A model generated the notes under the pieces. That model did no database searches and had not been told where the DNA came from. It worked only from the letters and a program-made list of their open reading frames with translations. From Halichoerus grypus (Eukaryota > Chordata > Mammalia > Carnivora > Phocidae), in NCBI RefSeq assembly GCF_964656455.1, contig NW_027555047.1, positions 1-64,000 of the forward strand: DNA of 64,000 nt, given 5' to 3'. Positions 60,850 to 64,000 of this stretch are shown here, piece after piece. Both the position numbers and the translations under genes were made by a program. Position 1 is the stretch's first letter; each line of letters starts with the position of its first letter.

Positions 60850-63800
60850 ATAGCAAGCGTTCTTTTTTTTAATTATTATTTAATGTTTTTATTGTTATGT
60901 TAATCCCCATACATTACATCATTAGTTTTAGATATAGTGTTCCATGGTTCATTGTTTGTGCATAACACCCAGTGCTCCATGCAGAACGTGCCCTGCTCAA
61001 TACCCATCACCAGGCTAAGCCATCCTCCCAGCCCCCTCCCCTCTAGAACCCTCAGTTTGTTTTTCAGAGTCCATCATCTCTCATGGTTCTTCTCCCCCTC
61101 CGATTTTCCCCCCTTCATTCTTCCCCTCCTGCTGCATTCTTCTTCTTCTTTTTTTCTTTCTTAACATATATTGCATTATTTGTTTCAGAGGTACAGATCT
61201 GAGATTCAACAGTCTTGCACAATTCACAGCGCTTACCAGAACACATACCCTCCACAGTGTCCATCACCCAGTCACCCCATCCCTCCCACCCCACCCCCCA
61301 CTCTAGCAACCCTCAGTTTGTTTCCTGAGATTAAGAATTCCTCATATCAGTGAGGTCATATGATACATGTCTTTCTCGGTTTGACTTATTTCGCTCAGCA
61401 TGATACCCTCCAGTTCCATCCACGTCGTTGCAGATGGCAAGATCTCATTCCTTTTGATGGCTGCATAATATTCCATTGTATATATATATATACCCCCTCT
61501 TCTTTATCCATTCATCTGTTGGTGGACATGGCTCTTTCCACAGTTTGGCTATTGTGGACATTCATAGCAAGCGTTCTAACTCGGAGAAACAACACTGAAG
61601 AGAAACCGTGCTTTAGCTACCGACGACCTCTATGTGGGAGGAAGCAGTTTAGGGTGTACGGTGGGTGAGAGCCTGGGGACGGGTTCCGTTTCGTGAAATC
61701 GAGGGAGAGACAGGCCGGAGAGAAGGCAGCTCTCAACTCAAACCATGGTTATGGGGCTAGTACCGTTGCCCCGGGTGTGTGTGCAGGCTTCATGAAAACT
61801 GCCTAACTCGAAGGAAAAACTCGCTGGAGAATCCATGCTTCAGCTAAAAGAGCCGCTCCTGAGGGTGGAAGCATTTTGTTGTGTGCGTGCATGAGAGCAC
61901 TGCAAGGGAGTCCAAAGCTTTTTGTGAATGAGCCTCAGGCCCCAGCAGAAGGCAGAACACGACTCCCCATGTATTTCATCACGCTAGCACGGCAGCCCCA
62001 CTTTTGCATGGAAGTCTAACAGCTAGTGTTCTCACTCGAAGAAACAACACTGTAGAGAAACCGTGCTTTAGCTACCGTCGACCTCTAGACGGAGGAAGCA
62101 TTACACGGAGTACCGTGGCTGAGAGCCTGGGGAACGGGTTCCATACGTGAAACCAAGGGAGAAATAGGTCCGGGCACAAGGCACCTCTGGACTCAGCTCT
62201 TGCTACCTGAAGCTAAGACTACTGCTCCATGTGTGCTTGGAATGCTATGTGCTCGACCCTGACTGGGAAGAAACAAGCCTGTAAAGAATCCCAGCTGCAG
62301 CTCATTCGCCTACCAGGCTACTAACACCAAGAATCAATGCTGTAGCCTTACTGCGCTTTAGCTACCATTGCCGTTCCTGAAGCCGCAGGAGTTGTATAGT
62401 GCTCGTGTATGAGAGACCGGGGAAAGGGTCCCATACGTGAAATGGAGTGAGAAACAGGCCGGTGCGGAAGGCAGCTCTCAACTCACCTCTTGTTTATGAG
62501 GCTAGTCCCCTTGCCCCGGGTGTGCCTGCAGGCCATAAGCCAACCACCTAACTCAAAGGAACAACTCTGTAGGGAATTCCTGCTTCGGCTAAAAGAGCCA
62601 TGCCTCAGGGTGGACGCATTGTGTGGTGTGCATGCGTGAGTGCACAGCAAGGGAGTCCAAAACCATTTTCCTTGTGAGACCCAGGCCCCGGAAGAAGCCA
62701 GAACACGACTCCCCACTTGCTCCATGAAACTACTACTGCGGCCCCACTTTTGAATGGAAGTCTAATAGCTAGCTTTCTAACTCGAACAAACAACACTGTA
62801 GACAAACCGTGCTTTAGCTACCGTCGACCTCTCTGTGGGCGAAGCAGTTTAGGGTGTACTGTGGCTGAGAGCCTGGGGACGGTTTCAATATCGTAATATC
62901 GGGGGAGAGACAGGCCGGTACAGAAGGCAGCTCTCAACCCACATCATGGTTATGGGGCTAGTACCGTTGCCCAGGGTAAACACAGCCACCTAACTCGAAG
63001 GAGAATCTCGGTTCAGAGCTTGTGCGTCAGGTCAAACAGCTGCTCCTGAGGGTGGCAGCATTTTGTTGTGTGCGTGCGTGAGAGCACTGCAAGGAAGTCC
63101 AAAGCTTTTTGCGAGCGAGACTCAGGCCCCAGCGAAAGGCAGAACACGACTCCCCATGTGTTTCATCACGCTAGCACGGCAGCCCCACTTTTGCATGGAA
63201 GTCTAATAGCTAGCGTTCTAACTCGAAGAAACTACACAGCAGAGAAACCGTGCTTTAGCTACCGTCGACCTCTCTGTGGGCGAAGCAGTTTAGGGTGTAC
63301 TGTGGCTGAGAGCCTGGGCACAGTTTCAATATCATAATATCGGGGAGAGGCAGGCCGGTACAGAAGGCAGCTCTCAACACACATCATGGTTATGGGGCTG
63401 CTACCGTTCGCCAGGGTGTGTGTGCAGGCTTCAACACAGCCACCTAACTCGAAGGAAAACTTGATTGAGAGCCTGTGCTTCAGGTAAAACAGGTGCTCCT
63501 GAGGGTGGCAGCATTTTGTTGTGTGCGTGCGTGAGAGTAGTGCAAGGGAGTCCAAAGCTTTTTGCGAGTGAGACTCAGGCCCCAGCAAAAGGCAGAACAC
63601 GACTCCCCATGTGTTTGACCAAGCTAGCACGGCAGCCCCACATTTGCATGGCAGTCTAATAGCTAGCGTTCTAACTCGAAGAAACAACACTGTAGAGAAA
63701 CCGTGCTTTAGCTACCGTCGACCTCTCTGTGGGCGGAGCAGTTTAGGGTGTACTGTGGCTGAGAGCCTGGGGACGGTTTCAATATCGTAATATCGGGGAG

Positions 63801-64000
63801 AGACAGGCCGGTACAGAAGGCAGCTCTTAACTCACATCCTGGTTATGGGGCTAGTACCATTCGAGAGGGTGTGTGTGCCGCCTTAAACACAGCCACCTAA
63901 CTCGAAGGAAAAACTCGGTTGAGAGCCTGTGCTGCAGGTAAAACAGCTGCTCCTGAGGGTGGCAGCATTTTGTGGTGTGCGTGCGTGAGAGCACTGCAAG
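60850..64000 (+). repeat. Macrosatellite unit 15 (partial, cut by window end)
   Basis: Shorter (TA)n form. Blocks A to D are complete. Block E begins at 63659 and is cut at 64000 after about 342 of 454 bp. The array therefore continues beyond the window. Confidence 0.95.
60864..61563 (-). mobile_element. L1: LINE-1 fragment, unit 15
   Basis: Copy of the same insertion, 700 bp, shorter (TA)n. Duplications at 60850-60863 and 61564-61577. The ORF2 remnant 61342-61561 is frame-shifted. Confidence 0.95.

Larger units (their letters stand above)
1..64000. repeat. Macrosatellite array, ~4.41-kb higher-order unit, 14 full copies plus one partial
   Basis: The whole window is one head-to-tail array. 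The spacing between equivalent points in successive units is 4409-4412 bp, except for two units of 3958 bp. Aligned by eye, the units differ by only a few substitutions and 1-3 bp indels each, so identity between copies is well above 99%. Every unit has the same order: antisense L1 fragment, then satellite blocks A, B, C, D, E, F. The last unit is cut by the window end inside block E. The left edge starts 4 bp before a target-site duplication. I see no unique DNA, no tRNA or rRNA, and no reading frame with recognisable protein homology apart from the L1 ORF2 tail. The open frames in the satellite (up to 143 codons) recur only because the DNA is duplicated. Confidence 0.97.

Noticed and set aside
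1..64000. CRISPR array, integron or other bacterial repeat system
   Set aside because: The repeat is kilobases long with no short repeat-spacer pattern. The L1 with poly(A) and target-site duplication shows mammalian DNA.
1..64000. Assembly artefact that merely repeats one unit
   Set aside because: Units carry distinct variants (454-bp loss, 3-bp loss, (TA)n state, private substitutions), so the copies are real as a class. The exact copy number still needs long-read support.

Overview
The window is a mammalian macrosatellite (higher-order tandem repeat) array and contains no protein-coding gene that I can support. A unit of about 4.41 kb repeats head-to-tail 14 times in full and a 15th time in part, with no unrelated DNA between copies. 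Each unit carries one 5'-truncated, antisense LINE-1 fragment of about 700 bp. Its 3' UTR and ORF2 C-terminus look like the L1 lineage of carnivores, most likely caniforms (dogs, bears, mustelids, pinnipeds), because the 3' UTR wording differs from what I remember of cat L1. The species and chromosome cannot be read from the sequence.

Layout. Unit starts are at 5, 4417, 8826, 13235, 17645, 22057, 26469, 30881, 35293, 39705, 44115, 48525, 52483, 56441 and 60850 (the last runs off the window). Each unit is: a 14-bp target-site duplication, the L1 on the minus strand, the second duplication copy, then about 3.7 kb of satellite. The satellite resolves into six blocks that I call A (455 bp), B (746), C (441), D (453), E (454) and F (1147). 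A, C, D and E are each two diverged ~227-bp subunits. F is five ~229-bp subunits. B is F with about 401 bp removed. The hierarchy is therefore ~227-bp subunit, ~454-bp dimer, 4.41-kb unit, array of more than 64 kb.

History visible in the sequence. The L1 inserted once, into a satellite junction whose empty form survives at other block boundaries, and was then amplified with the unit. Units 12 and 13 (48525-56440) both lack exactly block E (454 bp) with the same junction, so an unequal exchange was itself copied. A (TA)n tract in the L1 has two lengths that occur in runs of neighbouring units. Single-base variants are rare and some are shared only by adjacent units. This is what local unequal crossing-over or gene conversion produces.

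Quality note. Seven of the eight single-base indels I found lie in homopolymers, and all eight lie in the first ~9.1 kb. The left edge of the window also differs from every other unit boundary. This suggests lower consensus accuracy or a true array edge there. Functional ideas (CTCF-like motif, G-quadruplex tract, retained CpGs, possible DXZ4-like role) are tentative and are marked as such.
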